DNA from: Methylococcaceae bacterium NSP1-1
Lineage (GTDB): Bacteria; Pseudomonadota; Gammaproteobacteria; Methylococcales; Methylomonadaceae
DNA: 5,558 nucleotides
Direction: 5' to 3'
NCBI GenBank assembly: GCA_002256465.1
Contig: NQJG01000106.1
Location: 1-5,558, forward strand
Of the stretch, positions 1 to 5,550 are shown in pieces; within the stretch, counting starts at the first letter, position 1; each line of letters starts with the position of its first letter. Under the pieces are notes generated by a model. The model did no database searches and was not told the DNA's origin. It saw only the letters and a list, made by a program, of their open reading frames with translations. The position numbers were made by a program, and so were the translations under genes.

Positions 1-44
1 CCTCCACCTTTAATACTATCCCTTTAACCTTATTCCTAAATCTT
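1..44 (+). other. Pyrimidine-rich polA leader without a clear ribosome binding site
   Basis: The bases before the polA ATG are dominated by C and T, with repeated CCTTTA/CCTTAT-like blocks. No purine-rich Shine-Dalgarno sequence lies within 15 bases of the start. TAATAC (11-16) or TACTAT (14-19) could be a -10 element, but any -35 would fall at or beyond the window edge, so no promoter is called. There is no in-frame ATG, GTG or TTG upstream of 45 inside the window, which supports the chosen polA start despite the weak ribosome binding site. Confidence 0.3.
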
Positions 45-2753
45 ATGCCACAACAAACGCAAAAATGCCTGATTCTGGTTGACGGTTCCTCCTTTTTATT
101 TCGTGCTTACCATGCTATTCCGCCCTTAACCAATTCAAAAGGTGAACCTACCAATGCCATTTACGGCGTATCCAATATGTTGCGCAAGCTCATAGCAGAC
201 TACCAAAGTGAATACATTACCGTGGTTTTTGACGCGCCTGGCAAAACCTTCCGTAATGACCTTTATGATCAATATAAAGCTCACAGACCGTCTATGCCCG
301 ACGATTTGCGCGAACAGATCGAGCCCCTGCACCAGCTGATTCGGGCTATGGGTCTACCATTAATAATGGAGCCTGATGTAGAAGCCGATGATGTCCTGGG
401 TGCCTTGGCGCAAAACGCCGCAGGGCAGGGTTTCAGCGTGATCATCTCCACCGGTGACAAAGACATGGCGCAACTGGTCACCGAACATATCATCCTGGAA
501 AACACCATGTCCAACGCGCGCATGGATATTCAGGGCGTTTTCGACAAGTTTGGTGTTAAACCGGAACAGATAGTTGATTACTTGGCATTAATGGGCGATA
601 GCAGCGACAACATTCCCGGCGTACCTAAAGTTGGCCCAAAAACTGCCGCAAAATGGCTGGAAGAGTATCAAACCCTTGAAAACCTGATTGCTAATGCCGA
701 TAAAATCACAGGTAAAATTGGCGAAAATCTCCGCGCCAGCCTGGAACAACTGCCATTAGCCAAACAGCTTACCACGATCAAATGTGATCTTGATTTACCT
801 TATAGCATGGATGATTTAAAACGCCGGCCCATAAATACTGAAGAGCTGAAAAACCAGCTGGCCGAGTTGGGATTTTCATCGTGGTTGAAGATGCTGGATA
901 ACAACGTTGAAGCTGTAATTTGTGAAGATAAACCTGTCATTATAGAATCCAACTATGAAACCATACTAACTGATCAGCAACTTAATCAATGGCTTGAACA
1001 GCTGGAGAATGCTGAACTGTTCGCTTTTGACACAGAAACGACGAGCCTTGATTACAGCAAAGCAGAAATAGTCGGCGTATCGTTTTCGGTAACTCCAGGC
1101 AAAGCTGCTTATTTACCTTTAGCCCATGATTATGCCGGGGTACCCGACCAGCTAAATCGTACCGAAGTCCTGAAAAAACTCCGGCCGCTATTGGAAAACC
1201 CTCATAAAGCCAAGCTTGGGCAAAACCTCAAATATGACACTCATGTATTAGCAAATCACGGTATAACTCTATGTGGTATTGCTCACGACACCATGCTGGA
1301 ATCTTATGTATTAAACAGTATAGCAACCAAACATAACATGGATGACCTCGCTAAAGAATATCTGGGCGTAACCACTATTCATTATGAAGATGTTGCCGGC
1401 AAGGGCGCAAAACAAATTTCGTTTCAGGAAGTAACGCTGGAACAAGCTGCACCTTATGCGGCTGAAGATGCTGATATTACCTTGCGACTGCATCAAGTGC
1501 TGATGGCTAAGCTACAACAGCACCCTACCCTGCTTTCCTTATACTCGGAAATAGAAATCCCCCTGATCAGTGTGCTTGCCCGTATTGAAAGCAATGGTGT
1601 ATTAATTGATGCCGCCATGCTGGCTCAGCAAAGTCTGGAACTGGCCAATCATATTGTCGCCATTGAACAACAGGCTCACGACCTCGCGGGACATACCTTC
1701 AATTTAGGCTCACCCAAACAAATTCAGGACATTCTCTACGACCAACAAAAACTACCTGTTTTAAAGAAAACCCCCAAAGGTCAGCCATCAACGGAAGAAT
1801 CGGTATTACAGGAACTGGCTGTTGATTATCCTTTGCCCAAGCTGATTCTCGATTACCGCAGTTTAAGCAAGCTAAAATCGACTTATACCGACAAATTGCC
1901 GCAACAGGTTGACGACAAAACGGGACGAGTACACACCTCTTATCATCAAGCGGTAGCCGCTACCGGCAGACTATCCTCTTCCGATCCCAACTTGCAAAAC
2001 ATCCCCATCCGCAGTGAAGAAGGCCGAAAAATTCGGCAGGCATTTATTGCTCCGAAAGGCTACAAAATCGTAGCAGCGGATTATTCGCAAATAGAATTAC
2101 GCATTATGGCGCATTTATCCGCTGATGACGGTTTGCTTAAAGCCTTTAGCAAAGGTGAGGATGTTCACAGGGCGACAGCTGCAGAAGTATTCGGTGTAGC
2201 CCCGGATCAAGTCACCACCGATTTGCGCCGCTCGGCAAAAGCTATTAATTTCGGACTGATTTACGGCATGTCTTCTTTTGGCCTGGCACAACAACTGGGC
2301 TTATCCCGTAGTCAGGCCCAATCGTATATTGACTTGTATTTTGCTCGCTATCCCGGCGTTAAACAGTATATGGACAGCATTAGAGACCAAGCTCGCGAAC
2401 AGGGCTATGTTGAAACCTTATTTGGCCGCCGTTTATATTTGCCCGAAATAAAATCACGTAACGCAGCACGTCGTCAATACGCCGAACGCACCGCCATCAA
2501 TGCACCCATGCAAGGAAGTGCGGCAGATATTATTAAACGCGCCATGATTAGCGCCGATCAGTGGTTATTTCAGGAAAAACCGGATGCCAAAATGATTATG
2601 CAAGTTCACGATGAACTGGTATTTGAAGTTGCAGAAGATAAGGTGGACCAGTTTGCAGACATTATTAGAACTATCATGACTTCAGTTGCTGATTTGAATG
2701 TGCCACTGATTGTTGATATAGGAATAGGTAGTAATTGGGACGAAGCTCATTAA
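45..2753 (+). CDS. polA: DNA polymerase I with 5'-3' exonuclease, 3'-5' exonuclease and polymerase domains
   Basis: Cytoplasmic DNA polymerase I, which fills repair gaps and removes Okazaki RNA primers. At 902 residues it is slightly shorter than E. coli Pol I (928). The 5'-3' exonuclease (about 8-260) keeps D13, D63, E113, D115, D116, D138, D140, D185 and D188, with a helix-hairpin-helix around GVPKVGPK (192-199). The 3'-5' exonuclease (about 300-490) keeps DTET (D329, E331), LKYD (D398) and YAAED (Y471, D475), so proofreading should be active. The polymerase (about 510-902) has motif A DYSQIELR (D679, E684), the O-helix with R728, K732, F736 and Y740, and motif C VHDE (D856); offsets to the E. 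coli residues are a constant 26. F736 at the O-helix position predicts discrimination against dideoxynucleotides. The N-terminus aligns with E. coli PolA from its first residues, supporting the ATG at 45. No terminator separates the stop from the downstream sRNA candidate. Confidence 0.98.
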   Translation: MPQQTQKCLILVDGSSFLFRAYHAIPPLTNSKGEPTNAIYGVSNMLRKLIADYQSEYITVVFDAPGKTFRNDLYDQYKAHRPSMPDDLREQIEPLHQLIRAMGLPLIMEPDVEADDVLGALAQNAAGQGFSVIISTGDKDMAQLVTEHIILENTMSNARMDIQGVFDKFGVKPEQIVDYLALMGDSSDNIPGVPKVGPKTAAKWLEEYQTLENLIANADKITGKIGENLRASLEQLPLAKQLTTIKCDLDLPYSMDDLKRRPINTEELKNQLAELGFSSWLKMLDNNVEAVICEDKPVIIESNYETILTDQQLNQWLEQLENAELFAFDTETTSLDYSKAEIVGVSFSVTPGKAAYLPLAHDYAGVPDQLNRTEVLKKLRPLLENPHKAKLGQNLKYDTHVLANHGITLCGIAHDTMLESYVLNSIATKHNMDDLAKEYLGVTTIHYEDVAGKGAKQISFQEVTLEQAAPYAAEDADITLRLHQVLMAKLQQHPTLLSLYSEIEIPLISVLARIESNGVLIDAAMLAQQSLELANHIVAIEQQAHDLAGHTFNLGSPKQIQDILYDQQKLPVLKKTPKGQPSTEESVLQELAVDYPLPKLILDYRSLSKLKSTYTDKLPQQVDDKTGRVHTSYHQAVAATGRLSSSDPNLQNIPIRSEEGRKIRQAFIAPKGYKIVAADYSQIELRIMAHLSADDGLLKAFSKGEDVHRATAAEVFGVAPDQVTTDLRRSAKAINFGLIYGMSSFGLAQQLGLSRSQAQSYIDLYFARYPGVKQYMDSIRDQAREQGYVETLFGRRLYLPEIKSRNAARRQYAERTAINAPMQGSAADIIKRAMISADQWLFQEKPDAKMIMQVHDELVFEVAEDKVDQFADIIRTIMTSVADLNVPLIVDIGIGSNWDEAH

Positions 2754-2770
2754 AAAATTTTAATTTTTCT

Positions 2771-2798
2771 GAAACTTTTCATTTATACTTAAGTCGTA
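2771..2798 (+). promoter_or_regulatory. Sigma-E/AlgU-like promoter for the sRNA candidate
   Basis: GAAACTT (2771-2777) matches the sigma-E -35 consensus GGAACTT at 6 of 7 positions. After exactly 15 bases comes GTCGTA (2793-2798), which keeps the GTC core and final A of the -10 consensus GTCTAA. The predicted start is about 2803-2805, immediately before the first hairpin of the RNA. An A/T-rich block (2752-2768) upstream resembles an UP element. In Pseudomonas the sRNA at this locus (ErsA) is known to depend on the envelope-stress sigma factor AlgU. The match is by eye and no transcription data are available. Confidence 0.45.
2784..2789 (+). promoter_or_regulatory. Alternative sigma-70-like -10 hexamer TATACT
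   Basis: TATACT differs from TATAAT at one position and lies inside the spacer of the sigma-E-like promoter. It would start transcription near 2796. The corresponding -35 region (about 2760-2767) is only A/T-rich and does not resemble TTGACA, so a sigma-70 promoter here would rely on an activator or on the A/T-rich upstream block. It could give a housekeeping level of the RNA alongside stress induction. Confidence 0.35.
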
Positions 2799-2802
2799 GG
2801 GA

Positions 2803-2907
2803 TGCAATGCCTTATTGGCGTTGAATCAGCCGTTTCCCCCTTAGTTTATCGGCTGATTTTTCCTAAAACCCCAAAGTGTTTCATTGAACTTTGGGGTTTT
2901 CTTTTTT
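2803..2907 (+). ncRNA. Candidate small regulatory RNA at the Spot 42/ErsA locus
   Basis: About 105 nt between polA and engB, the position of Spot 42 (spf) in enterics and ErsA in Pseudomonas. Three hairpins follow one another almost without gaps. The first pairs CAATGCC (2805-2811) with GGCGTTG (2817-2823), 7 pairs including one G-U, around a TTATT loop. The second pairs AATCAGCCG (2824-2832) with CGGCTGATT (2850-2858), a perfect 9-bp stem with a 17-nt loop containing CCCCC. The third is a 13-bp intrinsic terminator stem ending in a U tract. The C-rich loop is the likely seed for pairing with G-rich ribosome binding sites. The second hairpin is followed by TTTTT (2857-2861, partly within the stem), so a shorter product of about 60 nt is possible. 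The 5' end is set from the sigma-E-like promoter; a sigma-70 start would lie near 2796. Homology by sequence to Spot 42 or ErsA is not claimed; the assignment rests on location and architecture. An RNA processed from the polA 3' UTR is an alternative. Confidence 0.62.
2865..2907 (+). terminator. Strong intrinsic terminator between sRNA/polA and engB
   Basis: AAAACCCCAAAGT (2865-2877) and ACTTTGGGGTTTT (2888-2900) form a perfect 13-bp stem with a 10-base loop, followed on the plus strand by CTTTTTT (2901-2907). The orientation fits termination of the sRNA and of any polA read-through. On the minus strand the stem is followed only by a short, interrupted T run, so it would terminate engB less efficiently. 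Confidence 0.88.
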
Positions 2908-2931
2908 AAGGCTTCATTCCAGTTCAGGCTG

Positions 2932-3534
2932 CTACTCAACCGGGTTAAACAAGAGGTCAAGCGCTTGATGAACTTCATCAATACCGGTTTTTTTCAATGC
3001 TGAAAACAACTGTACCGTCAGTGGAAAGTCAATATCCTTAAGCTCTCTTTGAACCTGTAATAAGGTATTTTTGGCCGCTCCGTAAGTCAATTTATCGGCT
3101 TTTGTTAACAATACATGCAACGACAAGCCGGTGTGCTGACACCATTCAACCATCTGCCAGTCAAATTCAGTTAAGGGATGGCGCACATCCATCACCAAAA
3201 TAATGGCACATAATGATTTGCGACTGGTTAAATAGCTTTCCATTAACTTATGCCATTTTTTTTTCACCGACACAGGTACTTTGGCATAACCATAACCAGG
3301 TAAATCAACAAACCTTTGATGGGCATTAATTTCAAAAAAATTGAGCATCTGGGTTCTACCTGGTGTTTTACTAATCCTGGCCAATGCGTTTTGCCGAGTC
3401 AGGGTATTAATTGCACTCGATTTTCCAGCATTTGAGCGCCCTGCAAATGCCACTTCCCTACCCTGATCTTCAGGTGTATCCTTAAGGTCAGGTGAACTGT
3501 TAATAAATTTTGCCTGGGTGTAAACTGGGTTCAT
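2932..3534 (-). CDS. yihA: Ribosome biogenesis GTP-binding protein YihA/EngB (YsxC family)
   Basis: Cytoplasmic TRAFAC-class GTPase needed for late assembly of the large ribosomal subunit in the families studied. The 200-residue length is typical of EngB. G motifs appear in order: G1 GRSNAGKSS (32-40), the G2 region KTPGRTQ (56-62), G3 DLPGYGYA (77-84), G4 TKAD (144-147) and G5-like FSALKKTG (177-184). The sequence around G1-G3, with AFAGRSN and the LNFFEIN segment, is characteristic of EngB rather than Era or Der. The ATG is preceded by GAGG (3540-3543) at a 5-base spacing, a good ribosome binding site. The gene converges on polA and the sRNA and is divergent from cytochrome c4. This polA-engB adjacency is widely conserved in Gammaproteobacteria. 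Also known as engB. Confidence 0.97.
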   Translation of the reverse strand: MNPVYTQAKFINSSPDLKDTPEDQGREVAFAGRSNAGKSSAINTLTRQNALARISKTPGRTQMLNFFEINAHQRFVDLPGYGYAKVPVSVKKKWHKLMESYLTSRKSLCAIILVMDVRHPLTEFDWQMVEWCQHTGLSLHVLLTKADKLTYGAAKNTLLQVQRELKDIDFPLTVQLFSALKKTGIDEVHQALDLLFNPVE

Positions 3535-3647
3535 CGTTGCCTCGCTTAAGCTTGCTAATTAGGGTAGAATCTGGCTACACTCAGCAGCCTGCATATATAC
3601 ATTAAAGGCTACCATAAAATGACAACTTTATTCCAAAGGGGAACCCG
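3535..3647. promoter_or_regulatory. Divergent promoter region between engB and cytochrome c4
   Basis: This 113-base gap must carry promoters for both flanking genes. On the minus strand TTGTCA (3620-3625) is a good -35, and the alternating TATATA tract (3594-3601) offers a -10 at an 18-19 base spacing, though a poor match. On the plus strand TAAAAT (3615-3620) and the same TATATA tract are possible -10 elements, but neither has a convincing -35. GGCTAC occurs twice in direct orientation (3573-3578 and 3607-3612), flanking the TATATA tract, and might be an operator, although six bases can recur by chance. No terminator or RNA gene is seen here. Confidence 0.35.
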
Positions 3648-4313
3648 ATGAAAAAAAAATTGCTGGCACTTTCATTAGCCATGACGTTTACCAGTACTTC
3701 AGGTATTTTACATGCAGAGGGGAATCTTAGCGCAGGAAAAGAAAAAGCGGCTGCCTGTGTCAGTTGCCACGGAGACAACGGTAACAGCCTAGTATCAACA
3801 TTCCCCAAGCTAGCTCAGCAACATTCTTCATATCTGATAAAACAGTTACAATCCTTTAAAGACGGCACGCGTAAAAATCCCATGATGTCATCTATAGCTA
3901 TGGGATTAACAGATGAAGATATGGTTGATATCGCCGCTTACTATGCTGAACAAGAAGTTTCGGCAAATCAGCTGCCCGTTTTAGATGATGAAGACGAAGG
4001 AGAAAAGAAAGCTGACAGCAAGAATACCATTCAGACTATTATTGCCCAAGGCAGTGATCTCTATCGTAACGGCGACCTGACCCGAGAAGTCTCCGCCTGT
4101 ATCGCCTGTCATGGTCCCTTTGGCGAAGGCAATAAGCCCGCAGCGTTCCCGCTAATAAAATCTCAACATGCCGATTATTTAATTAAAACACTCACCGATT
4201 TTAAAACCGACTTACGCAGTAATAATCCTGAAAACATGATGCACATGATTGCCAAAAAAATGACTGATGAAGAAATTAAAGCTGTTTCTTATCGTATTTC
4301 GATGATGAAATAA
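3648..4313 (+). CDS. cc4: Di-heme cytochrome c4, periplasmic
   Basis: A 221-residue exported di-heme c-type cytochrome, which in related bacteria passes electrons from the bc1 complex or other donors to terminal oxidases. The signal peptide (1-23) has a KKK n-region, a hydrophobic core and probable cleavage after LHA. Two cytochrome c domains each carry one heme site: CVSCH (37-41) and CIACH (151-155). By the spacing to the following GLTDED and KMTDEE helices, the axial ligands are probably M80 and M198. Each domain repeats the FPKLxxQHxxYLIKxLxxFK-type segment (52-71 and 167-186), the internal duplication typical of c4. The two halves are joined by an acidic then basic linker (DDEDEGEKK, 113-121). 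The ATG has a strong ribosome binding site, AAAGGGGAA (3635-3643). A run of nine A follows the start codon. dsbA begins at or just after the stop with no terminator, so the two are probably cotranscribed. Confidence 0.93.
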   Translation: MKKKLLALSLAMTFTSTSGILHAEGNLSAGKEKAAACVSCHGDNGNSLVSTFPKLAQQHSSYLIKQLQSFKDGTRKNPMMSSIAMGLTDEDMVDIAAYYAEQEVSANQLPVLDDEDEGEKKADSKNTIQTIIAQGSDLYRNGDLTREVSACIACHGPFGEGNKPAAFPLIKSQHADYLIKTLTDFKTDLRSNNPENMMHMIAKKMTDEEIKAVSYRISMMK

Positions 4314-4327
4314 TCACTCAATCCTTT

Positions 4328-4921
4328 TTGTTAATCTTCTTATTTTCCTGTTCTTTTCTATTGAAAGCAGAGCAAGCGGGCTATGAAACACTTTCATCTG
4401 CTCAGCCCACACAAAACCCGGATAAAGTAGAAGTGATTGAATTCTTCTGGTACGGCTGTCCCCATTGCTACGACTTTGAGCCTTTACTCGAAGAATGGGT
4501 AAAAAATAAGCCAAAAAATGTTGAATTTATCCGCCAACCGGCTGCTTTCAGTGAGCTCTGGAGCAAACATGCCAAAGCTTATTACACTGCCGAAGCACTG
4601 GGTGTTGTAGATAAGGTTCATGCTGATTTCTTTAATGCTATACAAATCAAAAAAGAAGCCCTTGATACTGAAGAAGCGCTAGCCAAGTTTTTTGCGGCTC
4701 ATGGCGTTGATGAAACCCAATTCCATGAAGCCTACAACTCCTTTGTAGTCGATGCCAAAATGCGCCAGGCACCTCTAATGGCTAGTCGCTACGGTATAAC
4801 AGGGGTTCCTGCCATCATTATCAATGGCAAGTACAAAACCAATGGCAAACTGGCCGGATCTCATGAAAAGATGATAGAAGTTATGAATAATCTAATTAAG
4901 CAGGAAAGCGCTGCAAAATAA
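4328..4921 (+). CDS. dsbA: Thiol:disulfide interchange protein DsbA, non-ATG start
   Basis: Periplasmic thiol oxidase that introduces disulfides into exported proteins and is reoxidised by DsbB. From the TTG at 4328 it is 197 residues (E. coli DsbA precursor is 208). The thioredoxin-fold active site EFFWYGCPHCYDFE contains CPHC (44-47), identical to E. coli DsbA. The helical insert follows, and the cis-proline loop is TGVPA (P161). The only cysteines in the mature region are C44 and C47. The N-terminus is a hydrophobic export segment (LIFLFSCSFLLKA), but no basic residue precedes it. No ATG exists between the in-frame stop at 4277-4279 and the conserved domain. Candidate starts are TTG 4328, without a Shine-Dalgarno site and 14 bases after the cytochrome c4 stop, or ATA 4310, which overlaps that stop as ATAA and would give 203 residues. 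Either way translation is probably coupled to cytochrome c4. A lipoprotein reading of LFSC is unlikely because the hydrophobic stretch continues past the cysteine. Confidence 0.93.
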   Translation: MLIFLFSCSFLLKAEQAGYETLSSAQPTQNPDKVEVIEFFWYGCPHCYDFEPLLEEWVKNKPKNVEFIRQPAAFSELWSKHAKAYYTAEALGVVDKVHADFFNAIQIKKEALDTEEALAKFFAAHGVDETQFHEAYNSFVVDAKMRQAPLMASRYGITGVPAIIINGKYKTNGKLAGSHEKMIEVMNNLIKQESAAK

Positions 4922-4922
4922 T

Positions 4923-4954
4923 AAAAAAGGGAGCAACCATAAGTTGCTCCCCTT
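4923..4954 (-). terminator. Intrinsic terminator for the DUF2058 gene, between convergent genes
   Basis: GGGAGCAAC (4929-4937) and GTTGCTCCC (4943-4951) form a perfect 9-bp stem with a 5-base loop, CATAA. Read on the minus strand, the stem is followed directly by TTTTTT (complement of 4923-4928), the expected U tract, so it terminates the leftward DUF2058 transcript. On the plus strand it lies just after the dsbA stop but is followed only by CCTTCACTTTG, so it should stop the cytochrome c4-dsbA transcript less efficiently. Confidence 0.85.
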
Positions 4955-4973
4955 CACTTTGAGGAACATCGCA

Positions 4974-5528
4974 TTACCACATCAAATCATCCGGGATTTG
5001 ATAGTCAGCATAAGGATCGTCTTTATTATCAACAGCACCGCTCCCCTGTTCATTATTCACAATAACACTGGCGGCATCACGTAAGCTTATTTTTTTGGCT
5101 ACGTCAGACGAGACCACTTCATAGCTTTCCCCCAGTTTTACAATAGCCAGACGGCCGCGAATTATTTGTTCGCGCATGGTTTCCGAGACATACAGCGTCT
5201 TTACTTTATTGTTAACATTAAAATGATACTCCAAACCGTCGGGGTCTTTGGGCTGCTTGTTTAGCTCAATGAGTTGCTTAACTTGCGCAAGCAGGTGTTT
5301 TTGCTCTTCCTGCTGCTTTTTTAACTGGTTAAGCTCGCGGTCTCTTTCAGCTTTTTCTGCCTGTGCTTTTTGAACCAGTTCTTTGGCTTCATCAACCCCC
5401 GTTACATTATTCTTGCGCTGCTGTTGAGTTTGTTTTCGTTTATCGGATTTGGCAGTTTTAGCCTGAGCTGTACTCACTAAACCGGATTTTAATAATTGAT
5501 CCTGTAACGACAAATTTTGTTTACTCAT
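4974..5528 (-). CDS. yaiL: YaiL/DUF2058 family nucleoprotein-like protein
   Basis: A 184-residue cytoplasmic protein of the DUF2058 family; E. coli YaiL (179 residues) has been described as a nucleoprotein/polysome-associated protein, and its molecular role is unsettled. The N-terminus SLQDQLLKSGLVS corresponds to the YaiL LTLQEQMLKAGLV segment. A long basic then mixed-charge helix rich in K, E and Q (about 24-90) is a likely coiled coil. It ends in the conserved VKQLIELN, followed by a compact C-terminal domain and the family hallmark DDPYADYQIPDDLMW at the very end. There is no signal peptide or membrane segment. GTG (5529-5531) directly precedes ATG (5526-5528). ATG is chosen as the common codon, although GAGA upstream is spaced slightly better for GTG. 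Further upstream, in-frame TAG and TGA block extension. The gene converges on dsbA and is probably monocistronic at its 3' end. Confidence 0.93.
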   Translation of the reverse strand: MSKQNLSLQDQLLKSGLVSTAQAKTAKSDKRKQTQQQRKNNVTGVDEAKELVQKAQAEKAERDRELNQLKKQQEEQKHLLAQVKQLIELNKQPKDPDGLEYHFNVNNKVKTLYVSETMREQIIRGRLAIVKLGESYEVVSSDVAKKISLRDAASVIVNNEQGSGAVDNKDDPYADYQIPDDLMW

Positions 5529-5544
5529 CACCTAGCTATCTCAC

Positions 5545-5550
5545 ATTGTA
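5545..5550 (-). promoter_or_regulatory. Possible -10 element for the DUF2058 gene
   Basis: On the minus strand TACAAT matches TATAAT at five of six positions and lies 16 bases before the ATG. It would give a very short leader of about 10 bases. The -35 would fall outside the window, so this cannot be tested here. Confidence 0.22.

Noticed and set aside
281..523. 80-codon minus-strand open frame inside polA, and similar minus-strand frames at 135-332 and 1311-1496
   Set aside because: They lie opposite highly conserved PolA exonuclease segments, and their translations show no recognisable domain. They are shadows of polA.
3602..3808. Minus-strand open frame over the start of cytochrome c4
   Set aside because: It overlaps the cytochrome c4 ribosome binding site, signal peptide and first heme motif in antisense, and has no family resemblance.
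4302..4330. Programmed -1 frameshift joining cytochrome c4 to DsbA
   Set aside because: The sites before the stop (ATG AAA TAA) do not form a canonical slippery heptamer, and slipping AAA back by one base gives GAA, which tRNA-Lys pairs poorly. Inserting one A in the AAA run also removes the cytochrome c4 stop and fuses the two proteins. Stop-start coupling is simpler.
4328..4384. DsbA as a lipoprotein (LFSC resembles a lipobox)
   Set aside because: The cysteine would fall only about seven residues after the TTG start (about 13 after the ATA), Phe at -2 is off consensus, and the hydrophobic stretch continues past the cysteine as in an ordinary signal peptide.
4314..4514. Minus-strand 66-codon open frame across the dsbA start
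   Set aside because: It lies antisense to the DsbA signal peptide and CPHC motif, with no recognisable product; a shadow frame.
4947..4954. Second possible sRNA pairing site, AAGGGG in the DUF2058 terminator RNA
   Set aside because: It lies within a stable terminator stem at the transcript 3' end, away from any start, and is a short low-complexity match.
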